From the NCBI RefSeq assembly GCF_030733265.1, contig NZ_JASHJI010000026.1:1-64000 (forward strand): a DNA stretch of 64,000 bases. The letters are read 5' to 3'. The position numbers were made by a program, and so were the translations under genes. Position 1 is the stretch's first letter, and every line of letters starts with the position of its first letter. The notes below the pieces were generated by a model, which worked only from the letters and a program-made list of their open reading frames with translations, searched no databases and was not told the DNA's origin. The stretch is from Roseibium sp. MMSF_3412. Its GTDB lineage: Bacteria; Pseudomonadota; Alphaproteobacteria; Rhizobiales; Stappiaceae. This document shows, in pieces, positions 27,512-36,164 of this stretch.

Positions 27512-28405
27512 ATGCAATCAGCGACGGGCGGCGCGCGGTCACAGGCCTCGATGGGTATTATTCTCATGTGTGCAGGCATCGCCTCCCTGAGTCTCAGCGA
27601 TGCGATTGCGAAGCAGCTGACGTCTTCCTACACACCCGTACAGATCCTGTTCATGCGCAATCTCATTGCCTTGCCGTTTGCCGTGCTGATTGCGCTGAAA
27701 ATGGGTGGCACGGGTGCCCTGCGCTCCTATCGCCCGGCGGCGCACCTTTTGCGCGGTGTGCTCTGGCTGATCGCGGCGGGTCTCTTTTTCACCAGCCTGA
27801 AATACCTGGAAATTGCCGAAGCAACGGCCCTCGTCTTCATGGCACCTGTTTTCATCACCGCGATTTCGGCACTGTTCCTGAAGGAGACGGTCGGCTGGCG
27901 CCGCTGGCTCGCGGTGCTCGCGGGTTTTGCAGGTGTGCTGATCATTGTCAGACCGGGGGCAGGGACGTTCCAGAGCGCGTCATTGCTGCCGATTGTCGTC
28001 GCATTCTTCTACGCCGTTCTCATGATCAGCGCCCGTTGGGTCGATCCGCGCGAGAGCGTCTGGACCTTGATGCTCTATCTTGTCGGCGCCGGTGCCTTGC
28101 TGAGCGCATTGGTGGCTCCCTTTGTGTGGGTCGACATTCGCGCCGAGGACATGTGGCTTTTCATGGGTATCGCGGTCTTCGGAACTGCGGGCATCACGCT
28201 GATCACGCAAGCCTTCCGTTTCGCACCGTCGGCAACACTGGCACCATTTGAATACAGTGCGCTGCTGTGGGCGACGCTGCTCGGCTGGATTGTGTGGCAG
28301 GAGATTCCGGATCTGCTGACCTATGTCGGCGCAGCGTTCATCATCCTCAGCGGCTGCTATATCGTTTTCCGGGAGCAGCGGCTCGCCGATGAAAGTCCGG
28401 GCTGA
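27512..28405 (+). CDS. EamA/DMT-family transporter (second copy type)
   Basis: A 297-residue inner-membrane protein with about ten hydrophobic helices in two EamA repeats (first repeat ends near FLKETVGWRRWLAVLAGFAG, a typical joint). The start at 27512 follows AAAGGTGG; a GTG at 27482 is also in frame. Only distant similarity to the transporter at 16.7 kb is visible. The substrate is unknown. Confidence 0.88.
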   Translation: MQSATGGARSQASMGIILMCAGIASLSLSDAIAKQLTSSYTPVQILFMRNLIALPFAVLIALKMGGTGALRSYRPAAHLLRGVLWLIAAGLFFTSLKYLEIAEATALVFMAPVFITAISALFLKETVGWRRWLAVLAGFAGVLIIVRPGAGTFQSASLLPIVVAFFYAVLMISARWVDPRESVWTLMLYLVGAGALLSALVAPFVWVDIRAEDMWLFMGIAVFGTAGITLITQAFRFAPSATLAPFEYSALLWATLLGWIVWQEIPDLLTYVGAAFIILSGCYIVFREQRLADESPG

Positions 28406-28410
28406 CGCCG

Positions 28411-28935
28411 TCAGGCGGTTTCCGGTTCCGCCGGAAACTGCTTCAGGAATTCATTTGTGACGTTTTCCAGTGTCTGAAGCAGCTCGACTCCGGTCGAATT
28501 GCCTTCATCCTTGGCACCTTCCATGACCATCGCACGAATGGCTTCGACGTAGCGCCCGGCCAGTTCACGCGGCAGCTTGTCGGGTGAGGGAACCGTCTCG
28601 ATCAGATGGCAGAAACTTGCCGCGACCTGACCGACAAGCGGAAAGCCGAGGGTCAGGGCCTGTCCCTTGATGTTGTGCGCCGCGTGAAACAAGGGGGCGA
28701 TCGTCTCTTCTGAGAGGCCGTCCGGCGGCACATTTTCCCAGGCCTGATTGAGCGTGACCGTTTCATTGACCATCCAGCTGCCGAAATGGCTCGATAGCCG
28801 GCTCATGGCGGCTTCGGCAGCCTTTACCGGATCAAACTTCTTGGCTTCCCGCGGTGACAGAACCCGAACCTTGCTGCGCAGATTGGTCGGGGGAGACAGG
28901 ATTTCGTAGTCCTTGTCCTCGGCTGTTTCGGCCAT
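28411..28935 (-). CDS. Histidine phosphotransfer (Hpt) domain protein
   Basis: A 174-residue cytosolic helical protein. The Hpt motif AAHNIKGQALTLGFP, with the phosphorylatable His and the following K-G, is clear at the centre. It should relay phosphate between a sensor kinase and response regulators, but no kinase or receiver gene is nearby. Start chosen at 28935 with AAAGG upstream; the frame is open to 28971. Confidence 0.82.
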   Translation of the reverse strand: MAETAEDKDYEILSPPTNLRSKVRVLSPREAKKFDPVKAAEAAMSRLSSHFGSWMVNETVTLNQAWENVPPDGLSEETIAPLFHAAHNIKGQALTLGFPLVGQVAASFCHLIETVPSPDKLPRELAGRYVEAIRAMVMEGAKDEGNSTGVELLQTLENVTNEFLKQFPAEPETA

Positions 28936-29039
28936 GCTAGCAATGCCTTTTGTCAACGGATGCGATTTCAAACGTCTCCGGAGTATGATCGCAGTCGCTT
29001 AACAGGCTCTTGCCAGGATGAGATTTTCAAAAGAATCGC

Positions 29040-29852
29040 TCAGTAGCGGAACATCTCCGACAGAATGCGCTCGTCCCAGCCATGGTCGGAATCGAACATG
29101 ATCACGCCTTTCGCCCGGGACGACTCCCTGACGGTTACGCGCGTCACACGACGGATTTCCGTGTGATCGGCGGAAGCGCTCACGGGGCGTTTGTCCGCTT
29201 CAAGGATATCGATGTCCACCTTCGCCCCGTTCGGCAGCAGCGCTCCGCGCCATCGCCTCGGACGGAAGGCGCTTATTGGCGTCAGGGCGAGCAACTGCGC
29301 CGTGATCGGCAGGATCGGCCCATGGGCGGACAGGTTGTACGCGGTGCTGCCTGCAGGTGTTGCGACAATGATGCCGTCGCAGACGAGTTCTTCCAACCGG
29401 ACTTTCTCGTCGACCGAAATGCGCAGACGGGCTGCCTGGGAAGTCTGACGCAGCAGCGAGACCTCGTTGATGGCGAGTGCCATGTGCTCGTTGCCGTGTT
29501 CGTCGAGCGCTGTCAGTTCGAGCGGGCGTATGGTCGTCACATCCGCTTTCGCTAGCCGGTCCGGCAGGTTGTCTTCGCGATACTCGTTCATCAGGAAACC
29601 TACCGAACCGCGGTTCATGCCGTAGATCGGCTTGCAGCTTTCCATATGTGCATGAAGCGTCTGCAGCATCAGGCCGTCGCCGCCGAGAGCAACAATTATA
29701 TCGGCGTCATCCGCATCGACATTGCCGTAGCGATCCGACAGTGCAGCGCGTGCGCGCTGCGCATCCTCGGTATCGCTTGCAACGAAGCAGAGTTTTCCTG
29801 TCGACAGGACCTGACTTTCAGCAGACATCGGAGGAGGTGCGGATTGGTTCAT
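29040..29852 (-). CDS. nadK: NAD kinase
   Basis: About 270 residues. It phosphorylates NAD to NADP with ATP. The family motifs are present: [15 protein letters not shown] (GGDG), [14 protein letters not shown] and the NEVSLLRQ segment followed by [22 protein letters not shown]. The exact start is uncertain: ATG codons at 29870, 29852 and 29828 are in frame and none has a strong ribosome site; the conserved region begins near KLCFVASD. Confidence 0.92.
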   Translation of the reverse strand: MNQSAPPPMSAESQVLSTGKLCFVASDTEDAQRARAALSDRYGNVDADDADIIVALGGDGLMLQTLHAHMESCKPIYGMNRGSVGFLMNEYREDNLPDRLAKADVTTIRPLELTALDEHGNEHMALAINEVSLLRQTSQAARLRISVDEKVRLEELVCDGIIVATPAGSTAYNLSAHGPILPITAQLLALTPISAFRPRRWRGALLPNGAKVDIDILEADKRPVSASADHTEIRRVTRVTVRESSRAKGVIMFDSDHGWDERILSEMFRY

Positions 29853-29975
29853 GGTCGAACTGTCTTGCATTGCTGAAGAGTGCGCGGATGTCCGGCACCG
29901 GTCGGCTTCCTTGCGGCAACCGATCGTCAGCATAGCGGCAATTGAAAGCAGGAACAGCGCCTTTTTTCAGATCCT

Positions 29976-30806
29976 TCAATTCGTCTCCTGCTCCTGGCCG
30001 TCGTTCAGCGAAGGGACTTCGCTTTCGAGTTCGCCATTGCAGGACGCAGAGGCAATGAGATCCTGCCATTCCGGGAAAGGGACGACAACCGAACGCTCGT
30101 CATTGATTTTTGAAGACATGACAGCGGCGACCCGTGGACCGAAAATCGTGTTGACCATAAGCGGGCCACCGGAGGCACCCGATTCGGTGTTGCAGTCGGT
30201 TACCCAGACATCCTTCTGGCTCCCGAGTACTGAGCAGGACGAGACGACCGTGGGCAGATATGGCCTGCTCCGGCGGTATCCAACGGAGAGAAAACGAGTC
30301 GTTTGGGGCAACCTCCGGGACTCATCCGGTGTCAGCGGAGGAAGCGGAAACAGGGTGCTCGGCTCCTTCAGCACAATCAGGCCCAGATCCTTGTGGAGGT
30401 CGCTGATTTTCGGCCGGCCTGCCGGAACGTATCCATCCGGCACGATAAGGCATTCCGCCTCCAGCCTGGCGGCGTATTCGTCACGCCGCACTCCGGCGAT
30501 GAACAGGACTTCGTCGGCAGGCAGCTTCTTCTTTGTTTTCGAAGAAACGATGCAATGCGCTGCGGTCAGAACGAGATTTGGCGCAATAAGGGTGCCGGTA
30601 CAACTTGAAACAGACTTGTAGCCGGCCCGGTTGACGCGGCCGATCGAATGCCAGGGATAATCCGTGCTGTCGATGACCTTGAGTTCGCCTTTGGCATGTG
30701 CCGGTTGCGCGAAAAGCGTGCAGGCCAGGGCCACGAAGACCGATGTACAGGCAAGAAGCCAACCGCCCGAGCGGCGAAGCTGATGTTTGCGTCTCATTGG
30801 GCGCAT
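29976..30806 (-). CDS. Secreted trypsin-like serine protease
   Basis: A 276-residue protein with a signal peptide (LLACTSVFVALACTLFAQPAHA) and a chymotrypsin-fold domain. The catalytic triad is visible: His in TAAHCIV, Asp in HKDLGLIVL and Ser in ESGASGGPL. Paired Cys suggest disulfides in the periplasm or outside. It is of the short S1 type without PDZ domains. The C-terminus is acidic and Gln/Glu-rich. It lies 120 bases upstream of nadK on the same strand. Confidence 0.88.
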   Translation of the reverse strand: MRPMRRKHQLRRSGGWLLACTSVFVALACTLFAQPAHAKGELKVIDSTDYPWHSIGRVNRAGYKSVSSCTGTLIAPNLVLTAAHCIVSSKTKKKLPADEVLFIAGVRRDEYAARLEAECLIVPDGYVPAGRPKISDLHKDLGLIVLKEPSTLFPLPPLTPDESRRLPQTTRFLSVGYRRSRPYLPTVVSSCSVLGSQKDVWVTDCNTESGASGGPLMVNTIFGPRVAAVMSSKINDERSVVVPFPEWQDLIASASCNGELESEVPSLNDGQEQETN

Positions 30807-30986
30807 CTTGTCCGATCCTGTTTCGCGCGCACGGCTGCGCCGGGTTGATGGCGCGAGATTGCGGCAATTGGCGTTTGCCTGCGATAGTAGTCACAGACCA
30901 TCTTTCTTGCCAATCGTTGTTCACGCGCAGGGCAGGATCCACCCAAATGGGCAAAGACAGGCATCGGCACATCTTTCGGCCGGGCT

Positions 30987-31769
30987 TCACTCGGCGTCCA
31001 GCCTGTCGATCAGCGTTACAAGATCCGCAACCGTATCGATTACATGATCTGCACCCGCAGCCTTCAATTTTGCCGTTGCACGCTGCCGGAGAAGATCGAC
31101 CTCGGCGTCCGGAAGCAGTTCAAGTTCTTCGGGCGTTTTGCCCGCATAGTTGCCTGAGAGCGCAAGGCCGACCGTCACGCACCCCGCCGCGACCCCTTCC
31201 GCGATGCCGGGTTCCGTGTCATCGACCTTGATAACGGCAGAAGGGGGATAGGCGACAAGGTCAATGAAACACTTGTACATGCCCAGCGGACCGGGTCGGC
31301 CTTCTGGAAGATCGTCGGAACAGACAAGGTTGTCCGGTGCATAGCCCTGTTCGGCGGCCCGTGGCAGGACCCGTTGCATGATCGACCGCGTATAACCGGT
31401 CGTGGAGCCTATCTTGATGCCCCTTGCCCTCAGCGAGCCGACCATATCAGCAGCGCCCGGCACGAGGTCGGCGTAATCCGCGACAACTTCCTCATTCATC
31501 GGAACGAAGATTTCATAGACCCTGTCGACATCGGCTTCCGTCGGAGCCACACCGTATTTTTCCGTCCATTGAGCCGCGATATCCGGATCGCCCATCATGT
31601 CGCGAATATGGTCCCGCTTGGGCTTGCCCATCGGTTCGCGAGCCTGTTCGATTGTTGCGGAGACACCGAACTCTTCAAATACCTTGACGAACACGCCCAT
31701 GGGAGCGAACGATCCGAAATCGATCATTGTTCCGGCCCAGTCGAAGACCACGGCTTTGAATTTGCTCAT
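30987..31769 (-). CDS. phnX: PhnX, phosphonoacetaldehyde hydrolase
   Basis: A 260-residue HAD-superfamily enzyme. The first motif is FDWAGTMIDFG (nucleophile Asp, as in PhnX), the Schiff-base Lys region is MGKPKRDHIRDMM, then TGYTRSIM, GRPGPLGMYKCF and the acidic KVDDTEPGIAEG. It cleaves phosphonoacetaldehyde to acetaldehyde and phosphate, the second step of 2-aminoethylphosphonate use. No phnW transaminase or phosphonate transporter is in the window, so it is an orphan here. Confidence 0.92.
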   Translation of the reverse strand: MSKFKAVVFDWAGTMIDFGSFAPMGVFVKVFEEFGVSATIEQAREPMGKPKRDHIRDMMGDPDIAAQWTEKYGVAPTEADVDRVYEIFVPMNEEVVADYADLVPGAADMVGSLRARGIKIGSTTGYTRSIMQRVLPRAAEQGYAPDNLVCSDDLPEGRPGPLGMYKCFIDLVAYPPSAVIKVDDTEPGIAEGVAAGCVTVGLALSGNYAGKTPEELELLPDAEVDLLRQRATAKLKAAGADHVIDTVADLVTLIDRLDAE

Positions 31770-32061
31770 TTCCTGTCCTTGTCATCTGAAGCCCGAGGTA
31801 ATTTTTCACCAGTTTCGTGCAGTGCCAGATTGTTGGCCGCTCGTCGATAGGCTCAACAGGCGCAACGCTTCAATGGTGGACAGCGCAGGCCGGTCATTTG
31901 CAATACGACGATCGAATGACGATGAGGTGAAGCCATCATAAGTGATCCGCTTCTTTTTCCCGCAACCGAATTGTTCATCGAATTTCCGCAACGCGACCCT
32001 TTCAAAGCAGAGACGGCTCGGCTACGCTCGATTCCATTCGGTTCAGGGTTTTTCGTTGCCG
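31770..32061. other. Divergent intergenic region, phnX / cyo
   Basis: Almost 300 bases without a supported gene. It should contain the phnX promoter (minus) and the upstream part of the cyo promoter. A 61-codon minus-strand frame beginning with TTG is not supported. Confidence 0.4.
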
Positions 32062-32075
32062 TTGATATCGTTCAA
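32062..32075. promoter_or_regulatory. FNR/FixK-like box upstream of cyo
   Basis: TTGATATCGTTCAA matches TTGAT-N4-ATCAA at nine of ten positions. It lies 18 bases before the leader ORF and 90 bases before cyoA, a place where an oxygen-responsive regulator could repress the operon. Confidence 0.5.
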
Positions 32076-32092
32076 CAATGAGGAAGGTCGCA

Positions 32093-32158
32093 ATGGCTGA
32101 CTTCTTCAGTGTTCCGGAAAAAGCTGGGGTGGTTATCACCCCGAACGGCGGAGCATAA
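32093..32158 (+). CDS. Leader peptide ORF upstream of cyoA (21 codons)
   Basis: A short frame, MADFFSVPEKAGVVITPNGG plus Ala, starts at an ATG with GAGGAAGG eight bases upstream and stops six bases before the cyoA GTG. Inside it, GGGGTG-GTTAT-CACCCC (32126-32142) can form a 6-bp hairpin. It may be a regulatory leader or act in translational coupling of cyoA. No known homologue comes to mind. Confidence 0.4.
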   Translation: MADFFSVPEKAGVVITPNGGA

Positions 32159-32164
32159 GCCAAC

Positions 32165-33085
32165 GTGAATATTCCGCAATTCTTCCGCCTTACCGTGAAA
32201 CGGATCTGGATCGCCGGTGTCCTGGGGATGTGCCTGCTTCTGCCGGGCTGTGGTCTGTCGGACGCCCCGGTGCTTCATCCGAAAGGGCCGATTGCCCTGG
32301 CAGAGCGCGACCTTCTCTTTACGGCGTTCTGGATCATGATGATTGTTGCGATCCCGGCGATAGTGCTGACGCTCTTCTTCGTCTGGCGCTATCGCAGCGG
32401 TTCCAAGAAGGCGGCTTACGCACCCGAATGGGACAGTTCCTGGAAGGTCGAGACGGTGGTCTGGCTGGTTCCGGCCGCGATCATTGTCGTTCTGGGAACG
32501 CTGGTCTGGCAATCCACCCACAAGCTTGATCCATACAGGGAAATCGCTTCGGACAAACCCGCGTTCAAGGTTCAGGCGATCGCCCTCGACTGGAAGTGGC
32601 TGTTCCTTTACCCCGAACTCGGTGTGGCCAGCGTCAACGAGCTTTCCTTTCCCGCGGACCGCCCGCTTTCCATTGAGATCACGTCAGATACGGTCATGAA
32701 TTCACTCATGATTCCGGCGCTTGGCGGTCAGATCTACGCTATGGCGGGCATGCGCTCGGAACTCAACCTTCTTGCGGACGATCCGGGCGTGTTCATGGGC
32801 CGCAACACGATGTATTCCGGCGACGGCTTCCCGGATCAGCACTTCAAGGCCCATGCCATGAGCGAAGCGGACTTTACCGCCTGGAAGGCGAAGGTTTCGG
32901 GGGAAGGGACGTCACTTGACGCGGAAACCTATCTGGAACTGCACAAGCAGAGTATTGCCAATCCGGTCGCCTACTATTCGTCCTTCGAGACCGACCTTTT
33001 CAAGCTGATACTTCGAAAATACGCGCCGATCGTTGGGCCTTATGAAAGCGAGGCGGCCGAACTCATCTGCAGGGGGGCTGCGTGA
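32165..33085 (+). CDS. cyoA: CyoA, cytochrome bo3 ubiquinol oxidase subunit II
   Basis: A 306-residue membrane-anchored lipoprotein. It has a lipobox (LLLPGC, acylated Cys near residue 29), two membrane helices, and the periplasmic cupredoxin-like domain without the CuA Cys pair, which marks a quinol rather than a cytochrome c oxidase. It starts at GTG 32165. First structural gene of the cyoABCD operon, overlapping cyoB by one base (TGATG). Confidence 0.95.
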   Translation: MNIPQFFRLTVKRIWIAGVLGMCLLLPGCGLSDAPVLHPKGPIALAERDLLFTAFWIMMIVAIPAIVLTLFFVWRYRSGSKKAAYAPEWDSSWKVETVVWLVPAAIIVVLGTLVWQSTHKLDPYREIASDKPAFKVQAIALDWKWLFLYPELGVASVNELSFPADRPLSIEITSDTVMNSLMIPALGGQIYAMAGMRSELNLLADDPGVFMGRNTMYSGDGFPDQHFKAHAMSEADFTAWKAKVSGEGTSLDAETYLELHKQSIANPVAYYSSFETDLFKLILRKYAPIVGPYESEAAELICRGAA

Positions 33086-35124
33086 TGCTTGGACGCCTGA
33101 CAATCGAGGCAATACCGCTTTATTCCTGGGTTGCCATGGGCGGTGCAGCGGTGACCGTCGGTGGCGGGATCGCTGTGTTTCTCCTGATTACCTATCTCAG
33201 GGCCTGGAAGGTGCTGTGGACCGACTGGCTGACCAGTCTCGATCACAAGAAGATCGGCATCATGTATGTGGTGCTTGCCCTGGTCATGCTCGTGCGCGGC
33301 TTCATCGATGCCCTCATGATGCGCGCACAGCAGGCCATTGCGCTCAACAACGAAGGCTACCTGCCGCCGGAGCACTTTGAGCAGATCTTCTCCTCGCACG
33401 GCACGATCATGATCTTCTTCGTGGCGATGCCGTTTCTGACAGGGCTGATCAACATCATCGTGCCGCAGCAGATCGGCGCGCGCGACGTTGCGTTTCCGTT
33501 CCTGAATTCCGTCAGTCTCTTTTTAACGGCAGCCGGGGCGGGGCTGGTCCTGATTTCCCTTGCGATCGGAAAGTTCTCGACGGCCGGCTGGACGGGATAT
33601 CCGCCTTATTCGGGGATTGATTACAATCCCGGCGTTGGTGTCGACTACTGGCTCTGGGCGCTCATTGTCAGCGGTGTTGGCAGCACGGCGTCCGGGATCA
33701 ATTTCATCGTCACCATCGTCAAGAACAGGTGCCCTGGCATGACCTATATGCGCATGCCGATGTTCACCTGGACGACGTTGTGCATTTCCATCCTGATCGC
33801 GTTCGCCTTTCCGGCCCTGACCGTCGTTGCCGCGCAGCTGGCTCTCGACCGGACGCTCGGCTTTCACTTCTTCACCAACGGGGACGGCGGCAACATGATG
33901 CTGTTCGCCAACCTTCTTTGGATCTGGGGCCATCCGGAGGTCTACATCCTGATCCTGCCGGCATTCGGCATCTTCTCGGAAGTCGTGGCGACGTTTTCCC
34001 GCAAGCGTCTGTTCGGATACAAATCGCTGGTCTACGCGACTGCCTGTATCGCCATCCTGTCCTTCACTGTCTGGCTGCACCACTTCTTCACCATGGGTTC
34101 TTCGGCCAATGTGAACGCGGTCTTCGGGATCGCGACCATGATCATTGCCGTGCCGACGGGTGTGAAAATCTTCGACTGGATGTTCACCATGTACCGGGGC
34201 CGGATCGAGTTCCATCCGTCAATGGTTTTCACGATCGGTTTCATGGTGACCTTCGTGATCGGAGGCGTGACGGGTGTTCTGCTCGCGCTGCCGCCGGCCG
34301 ACTACCTGATGCACAACTCCACTTTCCTTGTGGCGCATTTCCACAACATGCTGATCCCCGGTGCTCTGTTCGGATACTTCGCCGGTCTGAACTACTGGTT
34401 TCCGAAGGCGTTCGGTTTCAAGCTCGATGCCAAGTGGGGGATCCGCTCCTTCTGGTTCTGGATCATCGGATTTTACCTTGCCTTCATGCCGCTCTACGTG
34501 CTCGGCTTCATGGGCATGAGCCGGCGCATGGAACACTACGCCGACCCGAACTGGCAGCCCTATCTGATTGTTGCGGCACTTGGCGCAGTCTGCGTGCTGC
34601 TCGGCATCGTCTGTATCGCCATTCAGCTCTACGTTTCGGCGAAAAACTGGGGTTCGGCCCGCGACCTGACCGGTGACCCGTGGAACGGGAGGACGCTGGA
34701 ATGGGCAACCGCATCTCCGGCAGCGCCGTACAACTTCGCCATTGTCCCGACGGTGCGCGACATTGATGCCTTCCACGACATGAAGCTTGGCGGCACCGCC
34801 TACCAGCCTGCGGCAGCGTACGAGGATATCGTCATGCCGAAGAGCAGCGGGCTTGGGCCGGTCCTCGGGGCACTGTCATTCGCGCTCGGGTTTGCCATGG
34901 TCTGGTACATCTGGTGGCTCGCCGCGCTGGCCTTCGTCCTTGCGCTTGTCTGTGTCGGCATCCGGGCGTGCGACGATGAGAGCGAATTCATCATCCCGGC
35001 GGCGGAAGTCGCACGGATCGAGGGAGCGCATCTGGGACAGATCACGTCTGCCGACATGCACGACATGCGCGATTTCCAACCGGTCGGGCCCGCGTCCGGC
35101 GCACCACTGCCGGGGAGGGCGTGA
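33085..35124 (+). CDS. cyoB: CyoB, cytochrome bo3 ubiquinol oxidase subunit I
   Basis: A 679-residue haem-copper oxidase subunit with about 15 membrane helices. Active-site parts are visible: WGHPEVYILILPAFG (CuB His and the cross-linked Tyr), LHHFFTMG (CuB His pair) and HFHNMLIPG (haem ligands). It carries low-spin haem, haem o3 and CuB and pumps protons while reducing oxygen to water with ubiquinol. The ATG at 33085 overlaps the cyoA stop. Confidence 0.97.
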   Translation: MLGRLTIEAIPLYSWVAMGGAAVTVGGGIAVFLLITYLRAWKVLWTDWLTSLDHKKIGIMYVVLALVMLVRGFIDALMMRAQQAIALNNEGYLPPEHFEQIFSSHGTIMIFFVAMPFLTGLINIIVPQQIGARDVAFPFLNSVSLFLTAAGAGLVLISLAIGKFSTAGWTGYPPYSGIDYNPGVGVDYWLWALIVSGVGSTASGINFIVTIVKNRCPGMTYMRMPMFTWTTLCISILIAFAFPALTVVAAQLALDRTLGFHFFTNGDGGNMMLFANLLWIWGHPEVYILILPAFGIFSEVVATFSRKRLFGYKSLVYATACIAILSFTVWLHHFFTMGSSANVNAVFGIATMIIAVPTGVKIFDWMFTMYRGRIEFHPSMVFTIGFMVTFVIGGVTGVLLALPPADYLMHNSTFLVAHFHNMLIPGALFGYFAGLNYWFPKAFGFKLDAKWGIRSFWFWIIGFYLAFMPLYVLGFMGMSRRMEHYADPNWQPYLIVAALGAVCVLLGIVCIAIQLYVSAKNWGSARDLTGDPWNGRTLEWATASPAAPYNFAIVPTVRDIDAFHDMKLGGTAYQPAAAYEDIVMPKSSGLGPVLGALSFALGFAMVWYIWWLAALAFVLALVCVGIRACDDESEFIIPAAEVARIEGAHLGQITSADMHDMRDFQPVGPASGAPLPGRA

Positions 35125-35729
35125 TGTCGGAGACAGCCCTGAACAGTGAACTCCTCGAACACGAAGAGAAAAAGTCCCTGGAATCGCGTGAGTTCGGCTT
35201 CTGGGTCTACCTGATGACCGATGCCGTCATCTTCGCGCTTTTGTTTGCCTCCTACGTCGTGCTTTCGAAAAATTCGGCCGCAGGCCCGACATCGAGGGAT
35301 CTGTTCGATCTCGGGCATACGGCAGGTGAAACGGCGCTGCTTCTGCTGTCGAGCCTGACCTTCGGTCTCGCGACAATCGCGATGACTTCGGATCAGGCGG
35401 GACGCGTCGTTCAGTGGCTCTTCGTGACCCTTATCCTCGGCCTCGGCTTTCTTGCAATGGAGATGCTCGAGTTTCACGGGATGATCGCGCAGGGAGCCGG
35501 GCCGGGTACCAGCGGGTTCCTGTCCGCCTTTTTCACCCTTGTGGGAACACACGGGCTTCATGTCGCCTTCGGCGCTATAGGGATCTGCGTGGTGATCGGG
35601 CAGGTTTTGGTCAAGGGACTGACCTTGCCGGTGCGCTCACGCCTGGTTCGGCTCGGATTGTTCTGGCATTTCCTCGATATCGTCTGGATCGGTATCTTTT
35701 CCGTCGTTTACCTGCCGGGCGTCATGTAG
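35124..35729 (+). CDS. cyoC: CyoC, cytochrome bo3 oxidase subunit III
   Basis: A 201-residue protein with five membrane helices, beginning with a charged cytosolic stretch and FGFWVYLMTDAVIFALLFASY, typical of quinol-oxidase subunit III. It stabilises the complex. The start codon overlaps the cyoB stop (TGATG). Confidence 0.95.
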   Translation: MSETALNSELLEHEEKKSLESREFGFWVYLMTDAVIFALLFASYVVLSKNSAAGPTSRDLFDLGHTAGETALLLLSSLTFGLATIAMTSDQAGRVVQWLFVTLILGLGFLAMEMLEFHGMIAQGAGPGTSGFLSAFFTLVGTHGLHVAFGAIGICVVIGQVLVKGLTLPVRSRLVRLGLFWHFLDIVWIGIFSVVYLPGVM

Positions 35730-35737
35730 GAGGCACC

Positions 35738-36043
35738 ATGCACCATTCAGCTGAACGCAGTCTGTCGACCTACCTGACCGGTTTTGCGCTCGCGGTCGTT
35801 CTGACCGCGATCCCGTTCGCACTTGTCTGGGGTGGTCTGCTGACCGGCCCGGCGGTTTATGTGGTCATTGCGGTTGCCGCGGTGATACAGGTCGTGGTCC
35901 ACCTGGTGTTCTTTCTGCACATGAATTTCAAGTCCACTCCGGGCGAAAACCTCTTCTTCCTCGGCTTTGCCGCCGTTCTGATCTGCATCATGGTTGGCGG
36001 CAGCCTCTGGATCATGATGGACCTGCATCACCGGATGATGTGA
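35738..36043 (+). CDS. cyoD: CyoD, cytochrome bo3 oxidase subunit IV
   Basis: A 101-residue protein with three membrane helices (LTGFALAVVLTAIPFALVW, YVVIAVAAVIQVVVHLVFFLH, FFLGFAAVLICIMVGGSLW), the CyoD pattern. A TAGGAGG ribosome site stands just before the ATG. Last gene of the operon; no cyoE (haem O synthase) or SURF1-type gene follows here. Confidence 0.94.
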   Translation: MHHSAERSLSTYLTGFALAVVLTAIPFALVWGGLLTGPAVYVVIAVAAVIQVVVHLVFFLHMNFKSTPGENLFFLGFAAVLICIMVGGSLWIMMDLHHRMM

Positions 36044-36164
36044 TGCGCGCACGCGCGGGCATCCGGAGTGCATTTCACGGATAGATTGCTCTCGATCAAT
36101 GACGCCGGCCCGTATCCCGTGGGATCAAGAGCCTGTGTTAGGCCTTTAGAAGAAGGGATCGGTC

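Noticed and set aside
31806-31991. A 61-codon minus-strand frame between phnX and cyo
   Set aside because: It begins at TTG without a ribosome site and matches no family I know. I considered a transposase remnant but found no motif or terminal repeat.
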